DNA of 64,000 nt from the NCBI GenBank assembly GCA_032160705.1, contig JAVHVE010000056.1, positions 1 to 64,000 on the forward strand, read 5' to 3'. This DNA comes from QHXM01 sp032160705 (lineage in GTDB: Bacteria > Acidobacteriota > Blastocatellia > Pyrinomonadales > Pyrinomonadaceae). Numbering within the stretch: position 1 is the stretch's first letter; the number at the start of each line of letters is the position of its first letter. The notes beneath the pieces were generated by a model. That model searched no databases, was not told where the DNA came from, and was given only the letters and a program-made list of their open reading frames with translations. A program made the translations under genes and the position numbers. Shown piece by piece: positions 1-9,434 of this stretch.

Positions 1-3000
1 AGATTCTGGAGTTGAAGAACACTATCAATACGATGGTGGATCAACTTAACTCTTTCGCGTCGGAAGTGACGCGCGTCGCGCGTGAAGTCGGAACGGAAGG
101 GAAACTCGGCGGGCAGGCTGACGTGCGAGGTGTAGCGGGCACGTGGAAAGACTTAACCGATAACGTGAATTCGATGGCCGGAAACTTGACTGGCCAAGTG
201 CGCGGCATCGCCAAAGTTGTGACTGCTGTAGCCAACGGTGATTTGGAACGCAAGCTGACGGTGGAAGCCAAGGGCGAGATTGCGGAGTTGGCCGACACCA
301 TCAACAGCATGACCGACACGCTCGCCACCTTCGCCGATCAGGTCACGACCGTGGCGCGCGAAGTGGGTGTCGAAGGCAAGCTCGGCGGTCAGGCCAACGT
401 GCCCGGCGCTGCCGGAACGTGGCGCGACCTCACGGATAACGTCAACGGCCTCGCCGCCAATTTGACCACGCAGGTACGCGCCATCGCCGAAGTCTCGACC
501 GCTGTGACCAAAGGCGACCTGACACGCTCCATCGCCGTCGAAGCGCAGGGCGAGGTGGCGAAGCTCAAAGACAACATCAACGAGATGATTATCAACCTGC
601 GCGAGACGACGCAGAAGAACACCGAGCAGGACTGGCTCAAAACCAACCTCGCGCGCTTCACACGCATGCTGCAAGGCCAGCGCGACATGACCAACGTTTC
701 GCAAATGGTCTTGTCCGAACTTGCGCCCCTGGTGGACGCGCAACAGGGCGTCTTCTATGTCAACGGAGGCGACAACGGCACGCCGCTCATGCGGCTGCTC
801 GGCAGCTACGCTTTCACGGAGCGCAAGAATCTTGCCAATGAGTTTACGCCGGGGCAGGGGCTGGTCGGTCAATGCGTGCTCGAACGCGAAAGAATTTTAT
901 TGACCAATGTGCCGGACGATTACATACACATCGGTTCGGGTTTGGGTCAGGGCACGCCGCTCAACATCATCGTGCTGCCTGTGCTTTTCGAGAACGAAGT
1001 CAAAGCGGTGATCGAGCTGGCTTCCTTCAATCGCTTCAACGATACCCATCTGACCTTCCTCGACCAGTTGACGGAAAGCATCGGCATCGTCCTCAACACG
1101 ATTGAGGCCAACACGCGCACCGAGCAATTGCTCCAGCAGTCACAGGCTTTGGCCACAGAACTACAGAGTCAGCAGGACGAATTGAAGAAGACCAACGAGC
1201 AGCTTGAGAAGCAGGCCGAATCTTTGCGCGAATCCGAAGAGTTGTTGAAGAGCCAGCAGGAAGAATTGCAGCAGACCAACGAAGAGCTGCAAGAGAAAGC
1301 AACGCTGCTCGCCAAGCAGAAGGCAGAGGTCGAAGCCAAGAACCGCGAGGTGGAAGAAGCGCGCTGGGCAATGGAAGAGAAGGCAGAGCAACTCGCGCTC
1401 ACTTCCAAGTACAAGTCGGAATTCCTCGCCAACATGTCGCACGAATTGCGCACGCCCTTGAACAGCATGTTGATTCTCTCGCGCCAGTTGTCGGAGAATG
1501 CCGACAACAACCTCACCGCGAAGCAGGTGCAGTTCGCCGAAACGATTCACTCTTCCGGCGCAGACCTGCTCTCTCTCATCACCGACATTCTAGACCTCTC
1601 CAAGATCGAGTCGGGCATGATGGCGATAGACATCAATGAGGTCGCGTTCGGGGATGTGGTCGAGCAACTGGAGCGCAGCTTCCATCAGGTCGCACAGGAT
1701 AAAAATCTTGAATTCATCGTCGAGCAGGGCGACGAACTCGGCTCGTCGCTACGCACGGACGAGAAACGCTTGCAGCAGATTCTCAAAAACCTGCTCTCCA
1801 ACGCTTTCAAATTCACGGAAGAGGGCAAGGTGACGCTGCGCATCGAGCCTGTGACTGAGCGCATACGCTTTCAGCAGGAAGCTTTGAACCGCGCTGACGA
1901 AGTAGTCGCGTTCTCCGTCACTGACACAGGCATCGGGATTGCGGCGGACAAGCAGCGCATGATCTTCGAGCCCTTCCAACAAGCCGACGGGACGACCAGC
2001 CGCAAGTACGGCGGCACTGGCTTAGGGCTTTCGATCAGCCGCGAAATCGCGCGCCTGCTCGGCGGCGAGATTCGTGTGGCGAGTATGCCGGGTGAAGGCA
2101 GCACGTTCACGCTCTATCTACCGAAAACCTATACTCCGGCAGTTCCCGGTAACGGCGGGCCGCATAGCCGCACTTCCACGCAGAATCCGGCGGACGCTGC
2201 CGAGGGCAGGAGCGCCGTGGCCAATTGGTTTCCGAGCGCCGTCTCGAACCTGGACACGTTTGCTCCCGAAGAAGTAGTGGAAGTCTCAGATGATCGTTAC
2301 GCGATCTTCGATGGCGAGCGCGTCGTGCTGATTGTCGAAGACGACATCAACTTTGCGGGCATCCTGCTCGACCTAGCACGCGAGAAGGGATTCAAGGGAG
2401 TGATTGCCACTCGCGGAGACACGGCGCTCCAACTGGCGCGCAAGTACAGGCCAGACGCCATCACGCTCGATTTGAAGCTGCCGGATCGTGACGGGTGGAC
2501 GGTGCTCGACCGCCTGAAGCACGACCCGAACACCAGCCACATTCCGGTGCATATCATCTCCGGCGAAGAGCAGCGCCAGCGTGCGCTTCATTCGGGCGCA
2601 ATCACGCATCTCCAAAAGCCCGTCAGCCGCGAAGATTTGGCGTCGGCCTTTGACCAGATCATGACTTTCGCCGAGAAGCGTGTCAGACGCCTGCTCGTCG
2701 TCGAAGATGACGAAGTGCAGCGGATGAGCATCGTCGAATTGATCGGCAACGGCGATGTGGTCACCACAGCCGTCGAGACGGGCGAGGAAGCTTTAAACGC
2801 GCTCAGGGAAGAGCCATACGATTGCATGGTGCTTGATTTGAAGCTTCCCGATATGACGGGCTTCGAGTTGATCGAGAAAATCCAGCAAGAACTGGGACGC
2901 GCGGATTTGCCGATCATCATCTACACAGGGAAAGAATTGACGAACAAGGAAGAGACGCAACTGCGCAAAGTCGCCGACGCCATCATCGTCAAGGAGGCGA

Positions 3001-3506
3001 GTTCGCCGGAGCGACTGCTGGCCGAGACCGCGCTCTTCCTGCACAGGGTTGAAGCGAACCTGCCAGAGCCGAAGCGGCGCATCCTCGAACAACTGCACCG
3101 TCGCGACCCTGTGCTCGCCGGGCGCAAAGTCCTGATCGTTGACGACGATGTTCGCAACATTTTCGCTTTGACGAGCGCGCTCGAAAGCCACAACATGGAG
3201 GTCGTTCATGCCGAGAACGGGCAGGAAGGCATAGACATGTTGAAGGAGAGACCCGACATCGAAGTTGTCCTGATGGATATTATGATGCCGGGCATGGATG
3301 GCTACGAGGCGATTGCTGCGATTCGTCGGATGGCGGAGTTCGGGCAGCTTCCGATTATCGCTTTGACGGCCAAAGCGATGAAGGCCGACCGCGACCGCTG
3401 CATCGAAGCCGGAGCTTCCGATTACATCTCGAAGCCGCTGGACATAGATCAGCTTTTATCTTTGCTGAGAGTCTGGCTTTACAGGCAGGATGAAGCGCAA
3501 GTATGA
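1..3506 (+). CDS. Hybrid sensor histidine kinase, HAMP repeats-GAF-HisKA-HATPase-three receivers (5' partial)
   Basis: The reading frame is open to the left edge, so the N-terminus is missing; the first TTG at 12 is not a credible start. Visible order: at least two HAMP-type repeats (each with a 'VAREVG.EGKLGGQA' segment), a GAF domain (about residues 225-370), a Gln/Glu-rich coiled coil (375-470), HisKA with 'NMSHELRTPLNS' (phosphoacceptor His codon 1440-1442), an HATPase with N box 'LLSNAFKF' and G boxes 'DTGIGIAADK' and 'GGTGLGLSI', then three receivers with Asp codons at 2469, 2835 and 3276. By family it is a phosphorelay kinase that autophosphorylates on His and passes phosphate to its receivers. 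The stop overlaps the CheR start by 4 bases, so translation is probably coupled. Receptor input is unknown because the sensory end is outside the window. Confidence 0.93.
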   Translation, partial: ILELKNTINTMVDQLNSFASEVTRVAREVGTEGKLGGQADVRGVAGTWKDLTDNVNSMAGNLTGQVRGIAKVVTAVANGDLERKLTVEAKGEIAELADTINSMTDTLATFADQVTTVAREVGVEGKLGGQANVPGAAGTWRDLTDNVNGLAANLTTQVRAIAEVSTAVTKGDLTRSIAVEAQGEVAKLKDNINEMIINLRETTQKNTEQDWLKTNLARFTRMLQGQRDMTNVSQMVLSELAPLVDAQQGVFYVNGGDNGTPLMRLLGSYAFTERKNLANEFTPGQGLVGQCVLERERILLTNVPDDYIHIGSGLGQGTPLNIIVLPVLFENEVKAVIELASFNRFNDTHLTFLDQLTESIGIVLNTIEANTRTEQLLQQSQALATELQSQQDELKKTNEQLEKQAESLRESEELLKSQQEELQQTNEELQEKATLLAKQKAEVEAKNREVEEARWAMEEKAEQLALTSKYKSEFLANMSHELRTPLNSMLILSRQLSENADNNLTAKQVQFAETIHSSGADLLSLITDILDLSKIESGMMAIDINEVAFGDVVEQLERSFHQVAQDKNLEFIVEQGDELGSSLRTDEKRLQQILKNLLSNAFKFTEEGKVTLRIEPVTERIRFQQEALNRADEVVAFSVTDTGIGIAADKQRMIFEPFQQADGTTSRKYGGTGLGLSISREIARLLGGEIRVASMPGEGSTFTLYLPKTYTPAVPGNGGPHSRTSTQNPADAAEGRSAVANWFPSAVSNLDTFAPEEVVEVSDDRYAIFDGERVVLIVEDDINFAGILLDLAREKGFKGVIATRGDTALQLARKYRPDAITLDLKLPDRDGWTVLDRLKHDPNTSHIPVHIISGEEQRQRALHSGAITHLQKPVSREDLASAFDQIMTFAEKRVRRLLVVEDDEVQRMSIVELIGNGDVVTTAVETGEEALNALREEPYDCMVLDLKLPDMTGFELIEKIQQELGRADLPIIIYTGKELTNKEETQLRKVADAIIVKEASSPERLLAETALFLHRVEANLPEPKRRILEQLHRRDPVLAGRKVLIVDDDVRNIFALTSALESHNMEVVHAENGQEGIDMLKERPDIEVVLMDIMMPGMDGYEAIAAIRRMAEFGQLPIIALTAKAMKADRDRCIEAGASDYISKPLDIDQLLSLLRVWLYRQDEAQV

Positions 3507-4351
3507 GTGCTGCATTCCCACAGGCTGAACAACAAAACGAACTCGAAGACATCGAGATCGCGTTGCTCCTTGAAGGATTGTATCGCTATTACGGCTTCGA
3601 TTTCCGCGAGTATTCACCGGCCTCTTTGAAGCGCCGCATCATAGAAAGGATGCGCGCCGAGAAGATCGAAACCGTTTCGCGTTACCAGGAGCGCGTGCTC
3701 CACGATGCAGCGTGCATGGAGAGATTGCTGCTGGGTCTCTCCGTGCATGTCACCTCGATGTTTCGTGACCCGGAGTTTTACCTGACCTTTCGCCGGAAGG
3801 TTGTGCCGATTTTGAAGACGTACCCGACCGTGCGCGTCTGGCACGCGGGCTGCTCCACCGGCGAAGAGGTCTACTCGATGGCGATTCTCTTGCAGGAGGA
3901 AGGGCTTTATCGCAAGTCTCTCATCTATGCGACGGACATCAGCCACGAGGTCTTACGCAAAGCCAAAGAAGGCATCTTCCCGCTCGCCTCAATGCAGGAG
4001 TACACCTCGAACTACATGAAGGCGGGAGGCACGCGAGAGTTTTCCGATTATTATACCGCGCATTACGACAACGTCATCTTTCATCCCTCGCTTAAAACCA
4101 ACGTCGTCTTCGCCGAGCACAATCTGGCGACCGACGGCTCGTTCAACGAATTTCACGTCATCCTGTGTCGCAACGTCATGATCTATTTCAACAAGGCGTT
4201 GCAGGAACGCGTGCACAATTTGGTTTACGAGAGCCTGAGCATGTTCGGCATCTTCGGGCTGGGCAACAAGGAGTCTTTGAAGTTCACACCTCGCGAAGGG
4301 TTTTACGAGCAGTTGGACGACCGGGATAAGCTTTATCGAAAGGTGCGATAG
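3503..4351 (+). CDS. cheR: CheR-type protein-glutamate O-methyltransferase
   Basis: This 282-residue protein has the two-part CheR layout: an N-terminal helical domain ('YYGFDFREYSPASLKRRI') and a Rossmann methyltransferase domain with the S-adenosylmethionine loop 'HAGCSTGEEVYSMAILL', followed by 'VILCRNVMIYFN', typical of CheR. CheR enzymes methylate glutamates of chemoreceptors or of receptor-like signalling proteins. The ATG overlaps the stop of the upstream kinase (ATGA) and the CheB gene follows after 2 bases. No methyl-accepting receptor, CheA or CheW is in the window, so the substrate may be the HAMP-repeat kinase next to it; that is inference. The start is fixed by the overlap. Function call is firm; pathway is not. 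Confidence 0.93.
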   Translation: MSAAFPQAEQQNELEDIEIALLLEGLYRYYGFDFREYSPASLKRRIIERMRAEKIETVSRYQERVLHDAACMERLLLGLSVHVTSMFRDPEFYLTFRRKVVPILKTYPTVRVWHAGCSTGEEVYSMAILLQEEGLYRKSLIYATDISHEVLRKAKEGIFPLASMQEYTSNYMKAGGTREFSDYYTAHYDNVIFHPSLKTNVVFAEHNLATDGSFNEFHVILCRNVMIYFNKALQERVHNLVYESLSMFGIFGLGNKESLKFTPREGFYEQLDDRDKLYRKVR

Positions 4352-4353
4352 CG

Positions 4354-4941
4354 TTGTCATTCGAGATCGTGGTCATCGGCGCGTCATACGGCGGGCTCTC
4401 CGCGCTGCAAATGCTCCTGGCGGATTTGTCGCCGGAATTCCCGCTGCCCCTGGTCATCGTGCAGCACCGGCGAAAAGATGCCGACGACGGCCTCTGCGAA
4501 TACCTGCGCAAGCGAAGCCGATTGCCGCTTATTGAACCCAACGACAAAGAGAAGCTTGAGCCGGGGCACGTTTATCTCGCGCCGCGCGATTATCACCTGT
4601 TGATTGAAAAAAGCATCTTCGCTTTATCAACCGAATCGCCCGTTGCCTTTGCGCGCCCCTCGATTGACGTTTTGTTCGAGTCGGCAGCCGCTATTTATCA
4701 TGAGCGTGTCATCGGCGTGATCTTAACAGGGGCTAACAGCGACGGGGCGCGCGGGCTGGCGAAAATCAAAGCATTCGGCGGGCTCACCGTCGTGCAAGAC
4801 CCAAAAAGCGCCGAATCGCCCGCCATGCCGGAGGCCGCCATCCAGATGACCGCTGTTGATTGCATCTTACCGCTGCCGCAGATCGCTCCTTTTTTGAACG
4901 AGCGTTGTCATCCAATCCAGAGGTTGTTGCATGCAAGATGA
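4354..4941 (+). CDS. cheB: CheB-type protein-glutamate methylesterase (catalytic domain only)
   Basis: This 195-residue protein is the CheB methylesterase domain without a receiver domain. The probable catalytic triad is Ser11 ('IGASYGG'), His38 ('VIVQHRR') and Asp130 ('GANSDGARG'). CheB removes methyl groups placed by CheR and can also deamidate glutamines. The start is TTG at 4354, two bases after the CheR stop, with an AAAGG-like ribosome binding site about 12 bases upstream; no ATG fits. The stop lies 11 bases inside the next kinase gene. Because the usual N-terminal receiver is absent, control by phosphorylation must come, if at all, from a separate partner such as the flanking kinases. 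That is inference. Confidence 0.9.
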   Translation: MSFEIVVIGASYGGLSALQMLLADLSPEFPLPLVIVQHRRKDADDGLCEYLRKRSRLPLIEPNDKEKLEPGHVYLAPRDYHLLIEKSIFALSTESPVAFARPSIDVLFESAAAIYHERVIGVILTGANSDGARGLAKIKAFGGLTVVQDPKSAESPAMPEAAIQMTAVDCILPLPQIAPFLNERCHPIQRLLHAR

Positions 4942-7186
4942 GATGGAAAAAATCAATATCCTGATGGTGGATGACAGCCCGACGAATCTGCTGGCGCTGG
5001 AGACGATTCTCGAAGGCCCGGACAGAAATCTGGTCAGGGCCACTTCCGGCGACGAGGCCTTGCGTTACCTGCTCAATGACGAGGTGGCCGTCATCCTGCT
5101 CGACGTTTACATGCCGGGCATTGACGGGCTGGAAACCGCCGCGCTCATTCGTGGGCGCGAAAAATCGCGCGACATTCCAATCATCTTCTTAACCGCCGAC
5201 AGCACGGGCAATCGCCACATCGCCAAAGGCTATTCGCTCGGCGCGGTGGACTATATCCTCAAACCCGTTGACCCGGACATCCTGCGTTCTAAAGTCGCCG
5301 TCTTTGTCGAACTCTTCAAGAAGACCGAAGAGATTAAGCGGCAGGCTGAGTTGCTGCACGAGAAAAATCTGGAATTAGAAAACGCCAACCTTGAGCGTCT
5401 GGGGATGCTCATCGAACTTGGCCAGCATTTAGCTGCCGAACATAATCCGGGGCGCGTCCTCGAAAAATTCTGTCATGCCGCGCGCGAAATAATCGGCGCA
5501 GAGCACGCAGGCGTCGGAGTCCTCAACGGCAGGGGGGCGCGGCTGCGCTACTATTTCCGCAGTGATCTGGTGGCAACCGAGAGCCATGACGCTCCGCAGG
5601 CAGACGAAGGCGTGCTCGGCACATTGCTCAAGGAGCTTCATCCATTGCGTCTCAGCGAGCTGGATGCCTCGTTACAGGCCACGCAGCTCCCCGCGCTACA
5701 CAGCAACGCTCGATCATTCTTAGGCGCGCCCATCTTTTCTTCCGGCCAGGTCTTCGGGTGGTTGTATCTCGCGGACAAAATCAACGCGGACGAGTTTACA
5801 GAAGCCGACGAGCGTCTGGCCGTCACGCTCTCCACACAGGTGGCGGTCGCTTATGAAAATGCCAGGCTGTACACGGAAGCGCAGCGTCATGCCAGCGAGT
5901 TGCAACAGGAGATCACGGAGCGCAAGCAGGCCGAAGAGGAGCGGGCGCGGATGCTTGTTCGCGAACAGGCGGCGCGCGCCGAGGCCGAAGCAGCCAACCG
6001 CACCAAAGATGAATTCCTCGCCACGCTCTCGCACGAATTGAGAACGCCCTTGACGGCCATTCTCGGTTGGAGTCATCTCCTGAAGACAAACAAATTCGAT
6101 GAGCGGAGCATGACCCGCGCGCTCGAAACCATCGAGCGCAACGCCCGCTCCCAGTCGCAGTTGATAGATGATCTGCTGGATGTCTCGCGCATCATCACAG
6201 GCAAGCTGCACCTCGATGTGCGCGCGGTCGATCTGGTCGCGATCATCGAGGCGGTCATTGATTCGACCCGTCCGGCGGCAGACGCCAAAGGGATCAGGTT
6301 TGAAGTGACGCTCGACAATGCGGCGAGCCAGGTTTCGGGCGATCCGAGTCGTCTGCAACAGGTGGTCTGGAATCTTTTCACCAACGCCGTCAAGTTCACG
6401 CCCGACGGAGGACGCGTCGAGGTACGGCTTGAGCGCAGTAGCGAGACTCACGCGCAGATTGTAGTCAGCGACAGCGGGCAGGGCATCAATCCGCAGTTTC
6501 TGCCTTTTATCTTTGATCGCTTTCGACAGGCTGACGGCAGCACGACCCGCAAGCACGGCGGCCTCGGACTCGGTCTGGCGATTGCGCGCCACCTCGTCGA
6601 AATGCACGGCGGGACAATCAAAGCTGATAGCAAAGGCATCAATCAGGGAGCAACTTTCAGTGTGCAGCTTCCGCTCAGGATTACGGGTCGGAGCGATGAT
6701 GTCGGAACGGAATCCTCAGCCGTGATTGTCAATGACGAGCCGCCTTCGTTCGGCAGCTTCCCGCAGCTTGATGGTTTGCGTGTGCTGGTCGTCGAAGACG
6801 AAACCGATACGCGGGAGTTGATCGCGACGGTGCTTGCCAGGTGCGGCGCTGAAGTAAGAACCTGCGAGACGGCCTCCGAAGCGCTTGAGCAGGTTCGTGA
6901 GTGGTCACCGGATTTGCTCATCAGTGACATCGGGCTGCCGGATGAAGACGGCTATTCTCTGATTGAAAAGGTGCGCGCATTTGACGGGCAACGTGGGCAA
7001 ATTCCGGCGGTTGCGCTGACGGCGTATGCCAGCCCTGAAGATCGCGCACGCGTTCTCGCCGCAGGATTTAAGATGCACATCGCCAAGCCTGTCGAGCCGG
7101 AAGAACTGGTCGCCCTCATCGCGGAGCTGGCCGGACAGCGAAAGGCAGAATCCAGGAGTCAGAATCCAGAAGCCAGAATAAGATAA
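4931..7186 (+). CDS. Hybrid histidine kinase, receiver-GAF-HisKA-HATPase-receiver
   Basis: The 751-residue protein begins with a receiver ('VILLDVYMPGIDG', Asp58), then a short coiled coil, a GAF domain (about 150-310), HisKA ('FLATLSHELRTPLTAI', His368), an HATPase ('NLFTNAVKFTPDGG', 'GGLGLGLAIARHL') and a C-terminal receiver ('LLISDIGLPDEDG', Asp666). There is no membrane segment, so it is cytosolic and probably acts as a later step of the phosphorelay. It overlaps cheB by 11 bases; AGAGG precedes the ATG at 4931, although ATG 4943 is possible. The last about 15 codons ('AESRSQNPEARIR') run into the GAAGTCAGAA-type repeat, so the C-terminal tail is repeat-derived rather than domain sequence. 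Confidence 0.92.
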   Translation: MQDEMEKINILMVDDSPTNLLALETILEGPDRNLVRATSGDEALRYLLNDEVAVILLDVYMPGIDGLETAALIRGREKSRDIPIIFLTADSTGNRHIAKGYSLGAVDYILKPVDPDILRSKVAVFVELFKKTEEIKRQAELLHEKNLELENANLERLGMLIELGQHLAAEHNPGRVLEKFCHAAREIIGAEHAGVGVLNGRGARLRYYFRSDLVATESHDAPQADEGVLGTLLKELHPLRLSELDASLQATQLPALHSNARSFLGAPIFSSGQVFGWLYLADKINADEFTEADERLAVTLSTQVAVAYENARLYTEAQRHASELQQEITERKQAEEERARMLVREQAARAEAEAANRTKDEFLATLSHELRTPLTAILGWSHLLKTNKFDERSMTRALETIERNARSQSQLIDDLLDVSRIITGKLHLDVRAVDLVAIIEAVIDSTRPAADAKGIRFEVTLDNAASQVSGDPSRLQQVVWNLFTNAVKFTPDGGRVEVRLERSSETHAQIVVSDSGQGINPQFLPFIFDRFRQADGSTTRKHGGLGLGLAIARHLVEMHGGTIKADSKGINQGATFSVQLPLRITGRSDDVGTESSAVIVNDEPPSFGSFPQLDGLRVLVVEDETDTRELIATVLARCGAEVRTCETASEALEQVREWSPDLLISDIGLPDEDGYSLIEKVRAFDGQRGQIPAVALTAYASPEDRARVLAAGFKMHIAKPVEPEELVALIAELAGQRKAESRSQNPEARIR

Positions 7187-7316
7187 AGCAGAAGTCAGAA
7201 GACAGAAGTCAGGAGTCAGAAGAAAAGAAAATCTGTTAAAGCGGTTCTCCGCACATTTATTCTGACTTCTGTATTCTGACTTCTGACTCCTGCTTTTCTC
7301 CTGTCTTCTGCTTTAT
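7147..7316. repeat. GAAGTCAGAA-type simple repeat forming a long inverted repeat between convergent genes
   Basis: The plus strand carries tandem variants of CAGAAGTCAGAAGACAG up to about 7221, and the complementary series TTCTGACTTCTGTATTCTGA begins at 7260. The two arms can pair into a long imperfect hairpin with about 38 bases between. Both flanking genes end inside it: their proteins carry the repeat-encoded tails 'SRSQNPEARIR' and 'ESEVRIQKSE'. A second copy lies at 62235-62349 between another convergent pair. It may act as a bidirectional terminator; that is inference. Confidence 0.85.
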
Positions 7317-8822
7317 CGCCAGGTTGATCCCCATGATGATATAAAAAATCATGACCACTTCCGAATCGCCCCAGTTGTAATGGACTATCCCGCTCGACAG
7401 AAATCCTATTAAACCGCCGAGCGCACCGAGCGCTGTGCCGCGCTCAATCCATCCTTCCGTTTTTGGGCTGCGCGCCATCCAAAAAAGCATCCGCCCGTAG
7501 ACAAATAGCAGGACGAGCCAGACAAGGAGCGCAGGCACGCCTCTTTCCAAGGCAAGTTGCAAAGGTGTCGAGTGCATGTGACCCATCGGTAACCGCCCGT
7601 GATCGAATAAACCCCATTCGCGCCGGTGACGGATAATCGAGTTCATGCCGACGCCGACGAGCAGGTGGCGAGGCTTGCTCGTCAAAAGAGCGAAGCCTTC
7701 GCGCCAGACCGTTTCCCGGTAAGTGGTCGAGCCGTCCTTGGAGTCAAAGAATCCGACATTTCGCTTTTGTTGCAGCACGAACAACGCGGCGGGAATTATC
7801 ACAAGAGCGCACGCTGCCACGACGAGCACCATGCGACGGCTGGCACCGACTAAAATGATGACAAAGATTGAGATCAGAAACGCGAGCCACGACGCGCGCG
7901 TCACCGTCAACAGCAGCGCAACGCTCTGACCGAGGATGACTATGACCAGCAGGGCTGCCTGTAGGGAGCGTTTGCGCGGGATGGCTATGAAGAGACCAAC
8001 GGAGAGCGAAGCGATGAGTTGCAGCACCTCGGAATAGGTCGTGTAGTGACCGTAAAACCCGGAAGCGCGCCAATCGCGCCCGCGCGACCAGCTTCCAACG
8101 CCAAGCTTCTCGGAGGCGGATGCGCCGTCGAGCAGATGCCCGCGCGGCACATCAATGATTCTTCCCCATTCGTAACTATAAACCTGAACGTGCGCCGGTT
8201 CATCATTTGGTCGCCCGGCGCTGGCAAGCGCATCGGATAATTCATTCAGTTGACGGAGGGAGCGTCCGTCAACTTCAAGCAGGATGTCGCCGTCGCGGAT
8301 TCCGGCGACGAACAAGGGGCTAGCTGTGTTCAAGCCTTCGACCTTGACGCCGCGCCCGACGATGCGCTCGCCCAGCGTATAGATTACGTTGAGCATACAT
8401 GACGCGATGAGACAGAGAACCAGCAGCCGCAGCAAGCGTCGCGAGTGGATGTTTTGCGCGAAGAGATAGACGATGGTGAAAAGAAATGCGCCGCGCAGCA
8501 AAGGGATTGAGACATCCGGGTCGTAAGAAAAGAGCGCAGAGACGATGGTGAGGATGAAGAACAGCAGCATCGGAAAATCAATCGGTGTCCGATGCAGCCG
8601 AGGCCTTGGCCGCAAGAGAAAACTCAAGCCCCAGGCGAGGAGCGCACCTGACCACGCGATTTGCGTTGCCGCAATCGAATGCGGGGCGCTCAAGACCATC
8701 AGGAATAAAAAACCGAGAAGGATGCGCTCCAGGTACGAAGCAAATATTTTTTTAATTTGTCTCCCGTGGGCTGTCGTCGCCGTGCTCACTTCGTCCGCAG
8801 TTTTGTTCAACTTGAGGTTCAT
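7257..8822 (-). CDS. O-antigen ligase/polymerase-like membrane protein with an internal PDZ-like domain
   Basis: The 521-residue polytopic protein has many hydrophobic helices ('ILLGFLFLMVLSAP', 'ALLVIVILGQSVALLL', 'VVAACALVIIPAALF'). The second half has Wzy/WaaL-like features: 'SGFYGHYTTYSEVLQLI', the Arg-rich periplasmic part, and 'MGHMHSTPLQLALERG'. Such proteins join or polymerise lipid-linked sugar chains at the periplasmic face of the inner membrane. Unusually, about residues 155-235 look like a PDZ domain ('SPLFVAGIRDGDILLEVDG'). Two methyltransferase genes lie upstream on the same strand, consistent with a polysaccharide operon. The C-terminal tail 'QESEVRIQKSE' is encoded by the intergenic repeat. 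The exact reaction cannot be told from sequence alone. Confidence 0.8.
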   Translation of the reverse strand: MNLKLNKTADEVSTATTAHGRQIKKIFASYLERILLGFLFLMVLSAPHSIAATQIAWSGALLAWGLSFLLRPRPRLHRTPIDFPMLLFFILTIVSALFSYDPDVSIPLLRGAFLFTIVYLFAQNIHSRRLLRLLVLCLIASCMLNVIYTLGERIVGRGVKVEGLNTASPLFVAGIRDGDILLEVDGRSLRQLNELSDALASAGRPNDEPAHVQVYSYEWGRIIDVPRGHLLDGASASEKLGVGSWSRGRDWRASGFYGHYTTYSEVLQLIASLSVGLFIAIPRKRSLQAALLVIVILGQSVALLLTVTRASWLAFLISIFVIILVGASRRMVLVVAACALVIIPAALFVLQQKRNVGFFDSKDGSTTYRETVWREGFALLTSKPRHLLVGVGMNSIIRHRREWGLFDHGRLPMGHMHSTPLQLALERGVPALLVWLVLLFVYGRMLFWMARSPKTEGWIERGTALGALGGLIGFLSSGIVHYNWGDSEVVMIFYIIMGINLAIKQKTGEKQESEVRIQKSE

Positions 8823-8874
8823 AGGAATTGAGCACGCACAAAGCAGAGGCCGGTAAAGAAAAGCTCCGAGACTG

Positions 8875-9414
8875 CTATTTGATAACCTTGAGCCGGAAGC
8901 TCATCACTTTGCCTCGAACGAGGTAGCAGAGATACTGCTCCCAGAACTTGCGGATAAACCTGAACCGGGGATTTTTTAAGTTCACGAGAAACTCGAAGCC
9001 GAGCACTTTGTAAAGCTTCAGCAGTTGTATCTCCGCCGAGACGATTTTGAAACGAGCCTCCGAATAGTAGTTGGTCTTAAATTCCTCCTCGAAGAAATCA
9101 AAAGAGCGGCTGTTCAAGTGCCAGATGTGCGTCGGGTCTTGCCAGGAAGAAGAGTCCGTGTGGTGTGGTGTGACGATCTCCACTTCCGCATCAGGCTTGG
9201 CGATGCGATGAATCTCCGCCATTGTTTTGATGATGGATTGGAGATGTTCGACGACATGAATGACGCGAACGTAATCAAAAGTATTTTCGGGGAAAGGGTA
9301 GGGGAAACAATTCAAATCGTGGACGACATCAACGCCGTCCAAAGGAACTACATCAAGGCCGACGCTCCCCTCCAATTTATTTCTGCCGCAGCCAATGTCC
9401 AGCTTCTGTGTCAT
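8875..9414 (-). CDS. Class I SAM-dependent methyltransferase
   Basis: The 179-residue protein starts with 'KLDIGCGRNKLEGSVGLD', a methyltransferase motif I, followed by 'FDYVRVIHVVEHLQSI' (motif IV-like) and 'KPDAEVEIVTPHHTD'. This is the small Methyltransf_11-like form often found in polysaccharide and glycolipid gene clusters. It lies 20 bases downstream of another methyltransferase and 52 bases upstream of the O-antigen ligase-like gene, on the same strand, which suggests an operon for surface glycan modification. The acceptor is unknown. The ATG at 9414 is the only reasonable start. Confidence 0.8.
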   Translation of the reverse strand: MTQKLDIGCGRNKLEGSVGLDVVPLDGVDVVHDLNCFPYPFPENTFDYVRVIHVVEHLQSIIKTMAEIHRIAKPDAEVEIVTPHHTDSSSWQDPTHIWHLNSRSFDFFEEEFKTNYYSEARFKIVSAEIQLLKLYKVLGFEFLVNLKNPRFRFIRKFWEQYLCYLVRGKVMSFRLKVIK

Positions 9415-9434
9415 CTATCAGTTCGTCCTCACGC

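Noticed and set aside
5720..6607. 295-codon frame antisense to the second hybrid kinase
   Set aside because: Shadow of a strongly coding gene; high-GC third positions open the antisense frame.
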